DNA of 6,010 bases from NCBI GenBank assembly GCA_028717765.1, contig JAQUNE010000094.1, positions 1 to 6,010 of the forward strand, in the 5' to 3' direction. The stretch is from Candidatus Omnitrophota bacterium. GTDB taxonomy: Bacteria; Omnitrophota; Koll11; Gygaellales; Profunditerraquicolaceae. Both the position numbers and the translations under genes were made by a program. Position 1 is the first letter of the stretch; each line of letters begins with the position of its first letter. The notes below the pieces were generated by a model. That model worked only from the letters and a program-made list of their open reading frames with translations. It did not search any database and was not told the DNA's origin. Below are positions 1 through 6,010 of this stretch, in pieces.

Positions 1-779
1 GAACCGGTAAAGTATACTAATGCCGCGCCGAAAGATTTTTCTTCCACTACCCGGCAATCAAGCTGCAGATCATCTTTTGTACGCACCGAGGCTTTAGTGT
101 CGCCAAGTGCCAGGATATCGCGGACCTGTGGCTGTGCCACAAAAATATCCATCACTTTTTTCGGACGCCCAGACACTACCAGAATATCAATATCGCGCAC
201 AGTTTCCTTCTGGCGGCGCAGGCTTCCGGCAAGGGAAATTTTTTTTACTTCCCGTAATTTTTGCAACACAATTAAGAAGCTATCCGCAACAAAATTAGCC
301 TGGGCAAGCGTCATGCGTTCCTTGCCGCGCTTAAAAATCTCTATTCCCTTTTTGATATTTTCGATAGTTTTTTCTTTAATCCCAAAAATACCCTGGAGTT
401 TATTTTTGCGGAGCGCATCTTCCAAGTCAGCAATATTCTTTATTTTTAATTTTTCGTAAAGGGTTTTTGCGGTTTTTGGGCCGATGGAAGGAATATTCAG
501 CAGTGCAATCAGGCCTTCGGGGATGCTCTTTTTTAAATCTTCGTAAATCTTGATTTTTCCGGTCTGCACATATTCTTTGATGCGTTCGGAAAGGTCTTTG
601 CCGATACCGGGGATTTCGCTTAATCTGTTGCCTCGGATATAATCCCCGATATCCTCGGTCAAGCCTTCGATATTTTGCGCGGCCCTTTCATAGGCGCGGA
701 CACGAAAAACATTCTCGCCCTTGATCTCCAGGATATTGGCGATATCGCGAAATACCGCCGCAAGCTCGAAGTTTTTCAT
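1..779 (-). CDS. polX: DNA polymerase/3'-5' exonuclease PolX, N-terminal part (3' end beyond window)
   Basis: Family-X DNA polymerase, expected to act in gap filling during base-excision and break repair. I translated this frame by hand: 259 complete codons are open from the ATG at 779 to the window edge, with no stop. An N-terminal helical lyase-like domain (about 1-75) contains a helix-hairpin-helix at 53-62 (IPGIG). A second HhH is at 95-105 (IPSIGPKTA) and a third, weaker one is near 129-140. The nucleotidyltransferase signature follows: GSLRR at 185-189, catalytic Asp196 and Asp198 in RDIDIL, and a third Asp at 241 in LQLD. The visible part ends in FTGS, just before the KxHN motif usual in this family. 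R195 replaces the usual Gly before the first catalytic Asp. Bacterial PolX normally continues with a C-terminal PHP nuclease domain, which would lie outside the window. The start is 4 nt after the TPR gene stop, suggesting coupling; only a weak GAAGAG precedes it. Confidence 0.95.
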   Translation of the reverse strand, partial: MKNFELAAVFRDIANILEIKGENVFRVRAYERAAQNIEGLTEDIGDYIRGNRLSEIPGIGKDLSERIKEYVQTGKIKIYEDLKKSIPEGLIALLNIPSIGPKTAKTLYEKLKIKNIADLEDALRKNKLQGIFGIKEKTIENIKKGIEIFKRGKERMTLAQANFVADSFLIVLQKLREVKKISLAGSLRRQKETVRDIDILVVSGRPKKVMDIFVAQPQVRDILALGDTKASVRTKDDLQLDCRVVEEKSFGAALVYFTG

Positions 780-783
780 TTTC

Positions 784-1614
784 TTATCTTAACTCTTCAA
801 GAACCTCATTCTCAGGATCAAGCTTTTTTGCCTTCTGGAGGTAAAAATCATACTTCTCCAAGTTTCCCGCTTTCTGATACGCCTGTGCCAGGCGGGCATT
901 AGCTGTGGCAAAATCCGGCGCTAATTTTACCGCTTCCTCCAGCTCTTCCAGCGCATTTTTTTGATTTCCTCCGAAAAAACTCGGTGCGAGAAGATAAAAT
1001 GTTCCCAGCCCTAAGCGCACTTCCGAAAGATCCGGGGCAAAATTCTTGGCCTTAAGAAAATAACCTTTGATTTGTGTACCATAGAAAAATTTATTTAATA
1101 TCCCACCACCCCGAGAACGCTTGCTATTAATTGTCCCTTGCATCAGATATGCGATGGCAGTATTCTCCTTATCCAGCCCTTTAATTTCTAAGGCCTGCTC
1201 AATTAATTCCTGGGCGTTTTTTAAATTTCCATATTTATAGCGGATATATGCCAGGCTGATTAAAGAAGGAGCGTGTTTGGGGTTTTTTTCTAAAATCCCT
1301 TTGAGAATACTTTCCGAGGCGTCAAACTTTCTTGTCCTGCGCAGAACCTCGGCTTTTCCCCAAAGCGCATTTAAATTCTCCGGCTCATCGAGAAGGATCA
1401 TTTCAAAGGTTTGCATTGCCTGCCGGTCTTTTCTTTGCTTAAGCAAACGCAAGGCTTCATTTAGCTGCGATGTACTCTGCTTCGAATCTTCAATGCTACT
1501 ATTTACCGGCCGATGCCTTAATTGATAATTGCGAACCAAGCCATAGCCAAATACTAATCCCCAGGAAACTATCAGCCCGATTACCAGATATATTCTTATA
1601 TGTTTGTTATACAT
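784..1614 (-). CDS. membrane-anchored tetratricopeptide-repeat protein, function unknown
   Basis: A 276-residue protein with no catalytic motif that I recognise. Residues 1-7 are short and basic, 8-27 form one hydrophobic segment (a signal anchor, with no lipobox Cys or clear cleavage site), and 28-48 are a polar linker. The rest is TPR-like helical hairpins: about 49-82, 83-116, 117-149, a degenerate unit at about 150-196, then 197-232 and 233-266, with typical W/G/Y...A...P spacing (for example ALWGKAEVLRR and FATANARLAQAYQKAG). A glycine-rich insert at 167-171 (SRGGGI) and 'APSFFGGN' at 210-217 interrupt the repeats. The latter vaguely recalls TatT-like TPR proteins, but the likeness is too weak to name it. 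TPRs imply a protein-binding scaffold, probably held at the inner membrane with the repeats outside the cytoplasm. The ATG at 1614 has AGGTAAGG (1623-1630) upstream as its ribosome binding site. polX follows after 4 nt. Confidence 0.85.
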   Translation of the reverse strand: MYNKHIRIYLVIGLIVSWGLVFGYGLVRNYQLRHRPVNSSIEDSKQSTSQLNEALRLLKQRKDRQAMQTFEMILLDEPENLNALWGKAEVLRRTRKFDASESILKGILEKNPKHAPSLISLAYIRYKYGNLKNAQELIEQALEIKGLDKENTAIAYLMQGTINSKRSRGGGILNKFFYGTQIKGYFLKAKNFAPDLSEVRLGLGTFYLLAPSFFGGNQKNALEELEEAVKLAPDFATANARLAQAYQKAGNLEKYDFYLQKAKKLDPENEVLEELR

Positions 1615-1635
1615 TATATTTAGCCTTACCTACTA

Positions 1636-1747
1636 GGACCGTTTCCAAATAACAACAATAACATCAACGGGTTACAATGGAAGTGTCCCCGCAGGGACAC
1701 TTCCATCAGAAAACAATATGCTACAAATAGTTAGGAGGAAACGGTCC
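1636..1747. repeat. 112-nt nested inverted-repeat element (MITE- or REP/BIME-like)
   Basis: The outer arms GGACCGTTTCC (1636-1646) and GGAAACGGTCC (1737-1747) are perfect 11-nt inverted repeats. They extend to 13 nt with one mismatch. Between them is a perfect 13-bp hairpin (1677-1706). The element fills most of the gap between the panE-family stop and the TPR gene start, beginning about 10 nt after the first and ending about 21 nt before the second. I found no coding capacity worth naming and no clear target-site duplication. It could be a small non-autonomous mobile element, a REP-type palindrome pair, or a structured intercistronic RNA that modulates the two downstream genes. The inverted symmetry is directly visible; the mobile origin is inferred. 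Confidence 0.7.
1677..1706. repeat. perfect 13-bp inverted repeat with 4-nt loop (inner hairpin)
   Basis: ATGGAAGTGTCCC at 1677-1689 pairs perfectly with GGGACACTTCCAT at 1694-1706 across a CGCA loop. It would form a strong stem in RNA or in single-stranded DNA. No T-run follows on the minus strand (the downstream bases read TGTAACCCG), so it does not look like a canonical intrinsic terminator. It could still cause pausing or stabilise the 3' end of the upstream message. Confidence 0.85.
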
Positions 1748-1757
1748 CAAATGTATG

Positions 1758-2684
1758 TTACACATTTTCTTTATAGCTCTGCTCAATCGTCTTTACTAAA
1801 TCTAGTAACATAGTATTTACTGGAACAGGAATTCCCAGCTCCTGGCCCTGACGCACAACTACACCATTAATAAAATCTATCTCTGTACGTTTTTTCTTCA
1901 AAACATCCTGCAGCATTGAAGAAATATTAGCTGCCGTGGCCTCACAGACAGCCTCGGCCTTAGCCAAAGGATCATCATAAACCAATTTGATTCTTTTTCT
2001 CTTGGCAATGCGCGTTGCTTCACTCACAGCCTCTCTTAAGATCCTGCGCGTGCCATCAAATTCAGTTAATTTTCCATTAGGCAACCGTGTAATTGCAGTA
2101 AGCGCATTTATTCCGGCATTAATAATCAGTTTTGACCATAATAACCCTCTAATATCGCGCGAAATTTTTGTTTCCAGCCCGACCTTATTAAATATCTCGC
2201 GGATCTGACGCATTTCTACTGGAATTTTTCCGTCGATGCGGCCGATCAAAGTTTCTCCTCTGCCGGCATGCCTGATACTACCAATATCCAGCAGGGTCGC
2301 CCCTTCATTAGTTACTCCACCGATAACCTTATCTGGCCCGACAATTTCACTGATAATTTCAATATTTCCAATACCATTTTGCAGGGTTAAAATTTTTGTC
2401 TGATCCCCAACCAACGGCTTGGCCCGGGTAATTGCGTCTTTTGTATTATAGGATTTTACACAAAGGAGAATTAAATCCGCCTGTCCGATTTCTTTAACTT
2501 GCGCAGTAGCTTTGGTTTTAACCTGATAATTTCCTGATACACCCTCGACCTTGATCCCGAATTGATTGATCTTCGCGGCACGCTCTTCGGTTTTATCTAA
2601 AAGCCAAACCTCTTCTTTTGATTTGGATAAAAAATATGCATATAAACAGCCCATTGCACCAGGACCGATAATAGCAATTTTCAT
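1758..2684 (-). CDS. panE: 2-dehydropantoate 2-reductase (ketopantoate reductase, PanE/ApbA family)
   Basis: Predicted cytosolic NADPH-dependent enzyme reducing ketopantoate to pantoate, a step toward pantothenate and CoA. The 308 residues match the usual family length of about 300. The N-terminal Rossmann domain opens with MKIAIIGPGAMG (dinucleotide loop 7-12), followed by LLCVKSYNT (73-81) and the LQNGIGN loop around N103. In the C-terminal helical domain are WSKLIIN with the expected catalytic Lys185 and N189, then N193, and NISSMLQD (253-260) leading to Glu268 in RTEID, a position that binds substrate in the family. I start at the ATG at 2684 because it has a strong Shine-Dalgarno and begins exactly at the Rossmann strand; an upstream in-frame start at 2723 would only add residues inside recO. 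The start is 1 nt after the recO stop. Family members also include reductases of related 2-keto acids, so substrate specificity is inferred. Confidence 0.9.
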   Translation of the reverse strand: MKIAIIGPGAMGCLYAYFLSKSKEEVWLLDKTEERAAKINQFGIKVEGVSGNYQVKTKATAQVKEIGQADLILLCVKSYNTKDAITRAKPLVGDQTKILTLQNGIGNIEIISEIVGPDKVIGGVTNEGATLLDIGSIRHAGRGETLIGRIDGKIPVEMRQIREIFNKVGLETKISRDIRGLLWSKLIINAGINALTAITRLPNGKLTEFDGTRRILREAVSEATRIAKRKRIKLVYDDPLAKAEAVCEATAANISSMLQDVLKKKRTEIDFINGVVVRQGQELGIPVPVNTMLLDLVKTIEQSYKENV

Positions 2685-2685
2685 C

Positions 2686-3465
2686 TTACCTCCCCTTAGC
2701 GACGAAAGCAGGTTCGAAATCATTTAATTTATTCACTACTTTTTGCGATTTGAGTTCCTTCTCCAGATGAAAATTTAAAAATGCGTTCAAGATAATATCG
2801 AGTTCTTTTTTAATCTGAGGATTTAACCCTAAGTTAAGATTACTCTTAAAATCATTCTTCTCAATATGTAAAATCGTAGCCACCGTCCCCCTAAAAATTG
2901 ACCGGCTACTGGTATCTTTCCCGAAACAACTCGGGCAAAGTAGCCCTCCTAAAGAAAGGCTAAATTTTGAAGCCCCAAGGATCCTTCCCTGGCAAGAAAC
3001 ACAGGAATCAAAATGCGGCTTAAAACCGGAAAGTGCCAGCATTTTAATCTTAAAGATAGTGGCGATTTTATCAGAATTATAAGCGGACTTTAGTTCATTC
3101 AAGCAGGAAATACTTAAATCAAAGACCTCTTCGTTTTTGTCCTCCTGCGGCATTATCGCGCCCAATAATTCCATCATAAAACTGCTCATCCCCATTTTAA
3201 TCATATCCAGCCTGATGCCGTCGAAATTATCGCGTAAATCAGCCTGGCTTACCAGATGCACGGCTGAATTTCTCTTGCGGTAAAATATGATTTCGTTATG
3301 GGAAAATAGCTGCAGGCTGCTGGCAAATTTTCCCGGTTCCGTTCGGAAACCTTTTAGTATTCCGCTGATCTTTCCAAAATCCCGGGTAAAAAAATTAGTG
3401 AGCACCGAGGTTTCCCTGACATCATACCTGCTTAAAACAATTGCTTCGGTTTTATGAATTGACAT
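2686..3465 (-). CDS. recO: DNA repair protein RecO
   Basis: Recombination mediator that with RecR loads RecA on SSB-coated single-stranded DNA and anneals complementary strands (RecF pathway). The 259 residues are near the usual 240-260. The N-terminal OB fold is clear: TEAIVLSRYDVRETS at 6-20, then FTRDFGKISGILKGFR at 26-41, the typical 'T..G......KG.r' pattern. A helical C-terminal domain follows, with a C4 zinc-finger motif: Cys155 and Cys158 (CVSC), Cys177 and Cys180 (CPSC), the spacing seen in many RecO proteins. The residues after the finger are less conserved. The ATG at 3465 lies inside the ybeY 3' end (14-nt overlap), with an AAGAAAGAAG purine stretch upstream. Gene order after ybeY supports the call. 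Confidence 0.93.
   Translation of the reverse strand: MSIHKTEAIVLSRYDVRETSVLTNFFTRDFGKISGILKGFRTEPGKFASSLQLFSHNEIIFYRKRNSAVHLVSQADLRDNFDGIRLDMIKMGMSSFMMELLGAIMPQEDKNEEVFDLSISCLNELKSAYNSDKIATIFKIKMLALSGFKPHFDSCVSCQGRILGASKFSLSLGGLLCPSCFGKDTSSRSIFRGTVATILHIEKNDFKSNLNLGLNPQIKKELDIILNAFLNFHLEKELKSQKVVNKLNDFEPAFVAKGR
2689..2695 (-). promoter_or_regulatory. strong Shine-Dalgarno for panE inside the recO 3' end
   Basis: On the minus strand GGGGAGG lies 4 nt before the ATG at 2684 and is embedded in the last recO codons and just ahead of its TAA. It is the best Shine-Dalgarno in the window and decides the panE start in favour of 2684 over 2723. Confidence 0.85.
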
Positions 3466-3871
3466 ACCTGGCTTCTTTCTTATGCATAAGTTGTTTTTGT
3501 TTTATTGTCCGGTCGTCATAGCCCAAAAGATGTAGAATCCCATGCACGGCATATAATTCGCTTTCTTTGGCGGGGCTGGTCTTAAAAATCCTGGCATTTC
3601 TTACTGCCGTATCGGTTGAAATAAATATATCTGCTAAAGAACAACCGCTTTGTGGTTTTATTGATATATCAAAAGCCATAACGTCTGTTGAATTATTCCT
3701 ACCTAGATATTTCTTATTCAATTTTTTTATTGCCTTGTCGTTTACAAAACAGACAGTAATTTCTCCGGAATTCTTCGCCTTTTCTGAAGATAAGACTTTA
3801 AGAATTGTTCTTTTTATCCTTAGCGGATAGATGGGAATCTTCTTTTGCAGATTTTTTATGGTTATTTTCAC
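3452..3871 (-). CDS. ybeY: endoribonuclease / rRNA maturation factor YbeY
   Basis: Metal-dependent single-strand endoribonuclease that takes part in 16S rRNA 3'-end maturation and ribosome quality control. It is 139 residues, slightly short. Visible hallmarks are EITVCFVND (37-45), LNKKYLGRNNSTDVMAFD (51-68), a 'GcSLADIFIS' strand (76-85), and the zinc motif HGILHLLGYDD at 110-120. His110 and His114 are present, but the third ligand position (family HGxLHLxGYDH) is Asp120 here. The start is GTG at 3871; an in-frame stop 24 nt upstream (3893-3895) leaves no other ATG/GTG/TTG upstream, and the N-terminus '[13 protein letters not shown]' fits the family. It overlaps the upstream HD gene by 74 nt and recO by 14 nt. 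Adjacency to phoH matches the classical ybeZ-ybeY pairing. Confidence 0.92.
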   Translation of the reverse strand: MKITIKNLQKKIPIYPLRIKRTILKVLSSEKAKNSGEITVCFVNDKAIKKLNKKYLGRNNSTDVMAFDISIKPQSGCSLADIFISTDTAVRNARIFKTSPAKESELYAVHGILHLLGYDDRTIKQKQLMHKKEARYVNS

Positions 3872-5195
3872 TTTTTGTTTCTTCAGGATAAGTTACTCGG
3901 CTATGATAAATACCTCCGAGGATGTGAATGAATATCGCGGAAATTTTTTCCAAATCCTTTAAAGTAAGTTCGCATTCGTCAAGCTGGCCATCGATAAATT
4001 TATTATTGATTACCTTGTGTACCAACTCTTTGATTTTTTCCGGGTCAGGATCCTTAAGGGCACGTGTGGCCGCCTCTACAGAATCCGCCAAAAGGACGAT
4101 TGCGGTTTCTTTAGTATCAGGCTTTGGGCCAGGATAGCGAAAACCCTCTTCCCTGATCTCCTGATCTTCTTCCAGCCCTTCCAAGGCACGCCGGTAAAAA
4201 TAATAGACCAGGCTATTGCCGTGATGCTGCAGGATAAAATCAGTAATTCTCGGAGATAACTTAAATTTGTTGGCCAGCTCCATTCCTTCTTTTACGTGAT
4301 TCATAATGATCAATTTACTCATTGTCGCAGATAAGTTATCGTGACGGCTGAGATTCAAACTCTGATTTTCACTGAAATAATCCGGCTTAGAGAGTTTTCC
4401 CACATCATGATAATATGCGCCAACCCTGGCCAATAAAGCATGTGCCCCTACTGCGCGGCAAGCAGCTTCAGATAAATTCCCCACTACCAGGCTATGATGG
4501 TATGTACCCGGCGCCTCTAAAATCATGCGCTGTAAGAGCGGATGATTAAAATCGGATAGCTCTAATAGGCTAATATTGGTCACGGTCTTAAAAAGATATT
4601 CAAAAACCGGCAAAATTCCGATCACAATGATCCCGCAAGCCAGGCCGTTTAAAAAAATAATCAGGTATTTACTCGGATTAACAATAAAAAAACGATCAAT
4701 CAGCAATAATGTCAAAACTTGGACAACACCGATAAAAAATCCCGCCTGAATTACCGCCACGCGCCGACGCGCATTTTCCACCAAGATACTCGAAGAGATC
4801 CCGCTAATCAAAAATAACAATACCAGATAATAATTATTATTGGCAAGCGCAGAAACTACTACTGCAGTAATCAAGGTCATTAAAAGCGAAACCTCTAATC
4901 CCGAGAATAATATCGTAGCCAACATAGGCACCAGTGAAAATGGGATATATAACACTGACCATCCTTTACTGATAATAAAATAGCTAATGGAGAGAATGAT
5001 CATAAAAAGCAAGGTCATGTGAAGTAGGTTAGTCTTACGGATAAAAAGCTGTTTCGGCGAGTGTTTGAAATAGAAAAATAGCAGCAGTAAAAATGTCGGT
5101 ACAGCCAAGTTAACTCCCATGATAGAGCTAACCGCGTATACCAGTAAGACCGGCAAGATAATTCTTAGTTTATTTATTACGTCCTGTTTTGTCAT
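3798..5195 (-). CDS. pgpH: membrane HD phosphohydrolase, PgpH/YqfF (7TM-HD) family, lacking the ectodomain
   Basis: Predicted inner-membrane protein with a cytoplasmic HD domain. Characterised relatives such as Listeria PgpH hydrolyse cyclic di-AMP to pApA; that activity here is inferred. With the ATG at 5195 it has 465 residues. Residues 11-200 hold about seven or eight hydrophobic segments (for example near 11-28, 31-43, 59-77, 80-97, 99-117, 122-138, 148-168, 177-200). The HD domain runs from about 212 to 437: EAPGTYHHS (227-235), YYHDVGK with His263/Asp264, NHVKEG (His300), LQHHG (His324/His325), FRYPGPKP (352-359), LADSVEA (Asp371), ending in HSRVTYPE. All expected metal ligands are present. 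Relatives are about 700 residues because of an extracellular 7TMR-HDED domain, absent here. Residues 441-465 are a Lys/Ser-rich tail overlapping ybeY. A start at ATG 5237 would add 14 residues but deepen the overlap with phoH, so 5195 is preferred; neither has a strong ribosome site. Confidence 0.88.
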   Translation of the reverse strand: MTKQDVINKLRIILPVLLVYAVSSIMGVNLAVPTFLLLLFFYFKHSPKQLFIRKTNLLHMTLLFMIILSISYFIISKGWSVLYIPFSLVPMLATILFSGLEVSLLMTLITAVVVSALANNNYYLVLLFLISGISSSILVENARRRVAVIQAGFFIGVVQVLTLLLIDRFFIVNPSKYLIIFLNGLACGIIVIGILPVFEYLFKTVTNISLLELSDFNHPLLQRMILEAPGTYHHSLVVGNLSEAACRAVGAHALLARVGAYYHDVGKLSKPDYFSENQSLNLSRHDNLSATMSKLIIMNHVKEGMELANKFKLSPRITDFILQHHGNSLVYYFYRRALEGLEEDQEIREEGFRYPGPKPDTKETAIVLLADSVEAATRALKDPDPEKIKELVHKVINNKFIDGQLDECELTLKDLEKISAIFIHILGGIYHSRVTYPEETKSENNHKKSAKEDSHLSAKDKKNNS

Positions 5196-6010
5196 AAGCT
5201 TCAATAATTTTCTGTACCAGCGCATGCCTAACCACATCCTGGCCGGTAAGATAATTGAATTTTATACCTTCGATATCTTTGAGGATCTCTTGTGCCTGAA
5301 GTAGCCCTAGGGGTTTTCCCTGAGGCAAATCACTTTGCGTAATATCTCCGGTAATCACTGCCTTAGATTCAAAGCCCAGGCGGGTCAAAAACATCTTCAT
5401 CTGCTCTATTGTGCAATTCTGCGCTTCATCCAAGATAATAAAGGCATCGTTTAAGGTCCTGCCCCTCATATAGGCTAGAGGTGCAACTTCAATAGTTCCG
5501 GTTTCCAGATATTTTTCAATCCGTTCAGCATCCATCATATCGTAAAGCGCATCATAAAGCGGACGCAAGTAAGGAGCGATCTTTTCAATCATATCCCCTG
5601 GCAAAAAACCAAGTGATTCTCCGGCTTCGATCGCCGGACGGGTGAGAATCAATCTGCGTACTTCCTGTTTTTTTAAGGCATCAACCGCGCATGCCATGGC
5701 TAAATAAGTCTTACCCGTACCAGCAGGCCCGAGGCCAAAAACAATATCATGCCTTTTAATTGCCTCTACATAATCCTGCTGCCCCTTAGTGCGCGGACCG
5801 ACAGCTTTAGATTTTGGAATATTCTCTCTGGGCGCTATTTGCGCAATACCGGAATCTACTACGCTACCTTTCCTTCGTTTAAAAGTTTTTATCAAAGAGG
5901 CTAAATCCAACTCTCCGATATCAGTTTGATTTAAACGGATGGCATTAAGCAGATAATCGATAAGCTCTGAGGCTTTTTTGGTGCTAACCGCGGTACCATT
6001 AATCTTCAGG
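5170..6010 (-). CDS. phoH: PhoH-like ATPase (YbeZ family), N-terminus beyond window
   Basis: Cytosolic P-loop ATPase related to E. coli YbeZ, which interacts with YbeY and is implicated in RNA processing; the biochemical role is not settled. The frame is open from the window edge (6009) to a TAA at 5170, giving 279 visible residues. Roughly 40 are missing compared with B. subtilis PhoH. I translated 5911-6009 by hand and it continues the frame (for example [15 protein letters not shown]), so the TTG at 5910 is an internal Leu, not a start. In visible numbering: Walker A GPAGTGKT at 94-101, [18 protein letters not shown] (122-139), Walker B IILDEAQN at 191-198, TGDITQSD at 220-227, and the family ending [13 protein letters not shown]. 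Nothing is missing from the ATPase core. It overlaps the HD gene start by 26 nt and probably leads this operon segment. Confidence 0.95.
   Translation of the reverse strand, partial: LKINGTAVSTKKASELIDYLLNAIRLNQTDIGELDLASLIKTFKRRKGSVVDSGIAQIAPRENIPKSKAVGPRTKGQQDYVEAIKRHDIVFGLGPAGTGKTYLAMACAVDALKKQEVRRLILTRPAIEAGESLGFLPGDMIEKIAPYLRPLYDALYDMMDAERIEKYLETGTIEVAPLAYMRGRTLNDAFIILDEAQNCTIEQMKMFLTRLGFESKAVITGDITQSDLPQGKPLGLLQAQEILKDIEGIKFNYLTGQDVVRHALVQKIIEAYDKTGRNK

Noticed and set aside
239..246. Run of eight A in polX (minus strand) as a programmed frameshift site
   Set aside because: The zero frame continues intact through the polymerase motifs, and such A-runs are common in AT-rich genes; there is no stimulatory structure that I can see.
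97..902. Plus-strand open frames (for example 97-459, 675-902)
   Set aside because: They are antisense to the clear PolX and TPR genes, have low-complexity or implausible composition, and resemble no family I recognise.
1647..1676. Possible sigma70 promoter on the minus strand (TTGTAA-like -35) before the TPR gene
   Set aside because: No acceptable -10 box lies at 16-18 nt spacing, so it is not reported as a promoter.
1677..1706. Inner hairpin as a rho-independent terminator for the upstream operon
   Set aside because: The stem is strong, but no T-run follows on the minus strand (or on the plus strand), so canonical intrinsic termination is not supported.
1624..1706. Small minus-strand reading frame starting with the ATG in the hairpin arm (about 27 codons)
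   Set aside because: It lacks a Shine-Dalgarno, starts in the palindrome itself, and shows no recognisable protein features; it is most likely a chance frame.
3928..4259. Plus-strand frames opposite the HD domain (3928-4137, 4017-4259)
   Set aside because: They are shadows of a strongly conserved HD domain on the minus strand, with no independent support.
5908..5910. TTG at 5910 as the start of phoH
   Set aside because: The frame stays open upstream to the window edge and encodes plausible PhoH N-terminal sequence, so the gene is 5'-truncated by the window instead.

Overview
The window is a compact, moderately AT-rich bacterial chromosome segment. All seven genes lie on the minus strand, so transcription runs from position 6010 toward 1. 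They are housekeeping genes. The order phoH, HD-domain membrane protein (PgpH/YqfF type), ybeY, recO is a widespread bacterial cluster, here without dgkA, cdd and era. The protein style (short YbeY with an 'NLQKKIPI' N-terminus, compact PgpH, C4 zinc-finger RecO) fits an uncultured lineage such as Candidatus Omnitrophota. That assignment is an impression from reading, not a search result, and is low to moderate confidence.

Layout in transcription order: a PhoH-like ATPase whose N-terminus lies beyond position 6010; a membrane HD phosphohydrolase of the c-di-AMP phosphodiesterase family that lacks the usual N-terminal ectodomain; the endoribonuclease/rRNA maturation factor YbeY, starting at GTG; the recombination mediator RecO; and a ketopantoate reductase (PanE/ApbA family). 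These five form a very tight chain, with overlaps of 26, 74 and 14 nt and then a 1-nt gap, so they are probably one translationally coupled operon. A 143-nt intergenic gap follows. It holds a 112-nt nested inverted-repeat element (outer arms 1636-1646 and 1737-1747, inner hairpin 1677-1706). Beyond it come a membrane-anchored TPR protein and, 4 nt further on, the start of a family-X DNA polymerase (PolX) whose C-terminal part lies beyond position 1.

PhoH and YbeY are linked in RNA metabolism, RecO and PolX in DNA repair. The HD protein would control a nucleotide second messenger and PanE makes a pantothenate precursor, so the cluster is a mixed housekeeping operon rather than a single pathway. 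No tRNA, rRNA, CRISPR array, phage gene, transposase gene or obvious novel multi-gene system is visible. The points most worth a second look are the nested palindromic element, the missing ectodomain in the HD protein, the His-to-Asp change at the third zinc-ligand position of YbeY, and the 74-nt pgpH/ybeY overlap.
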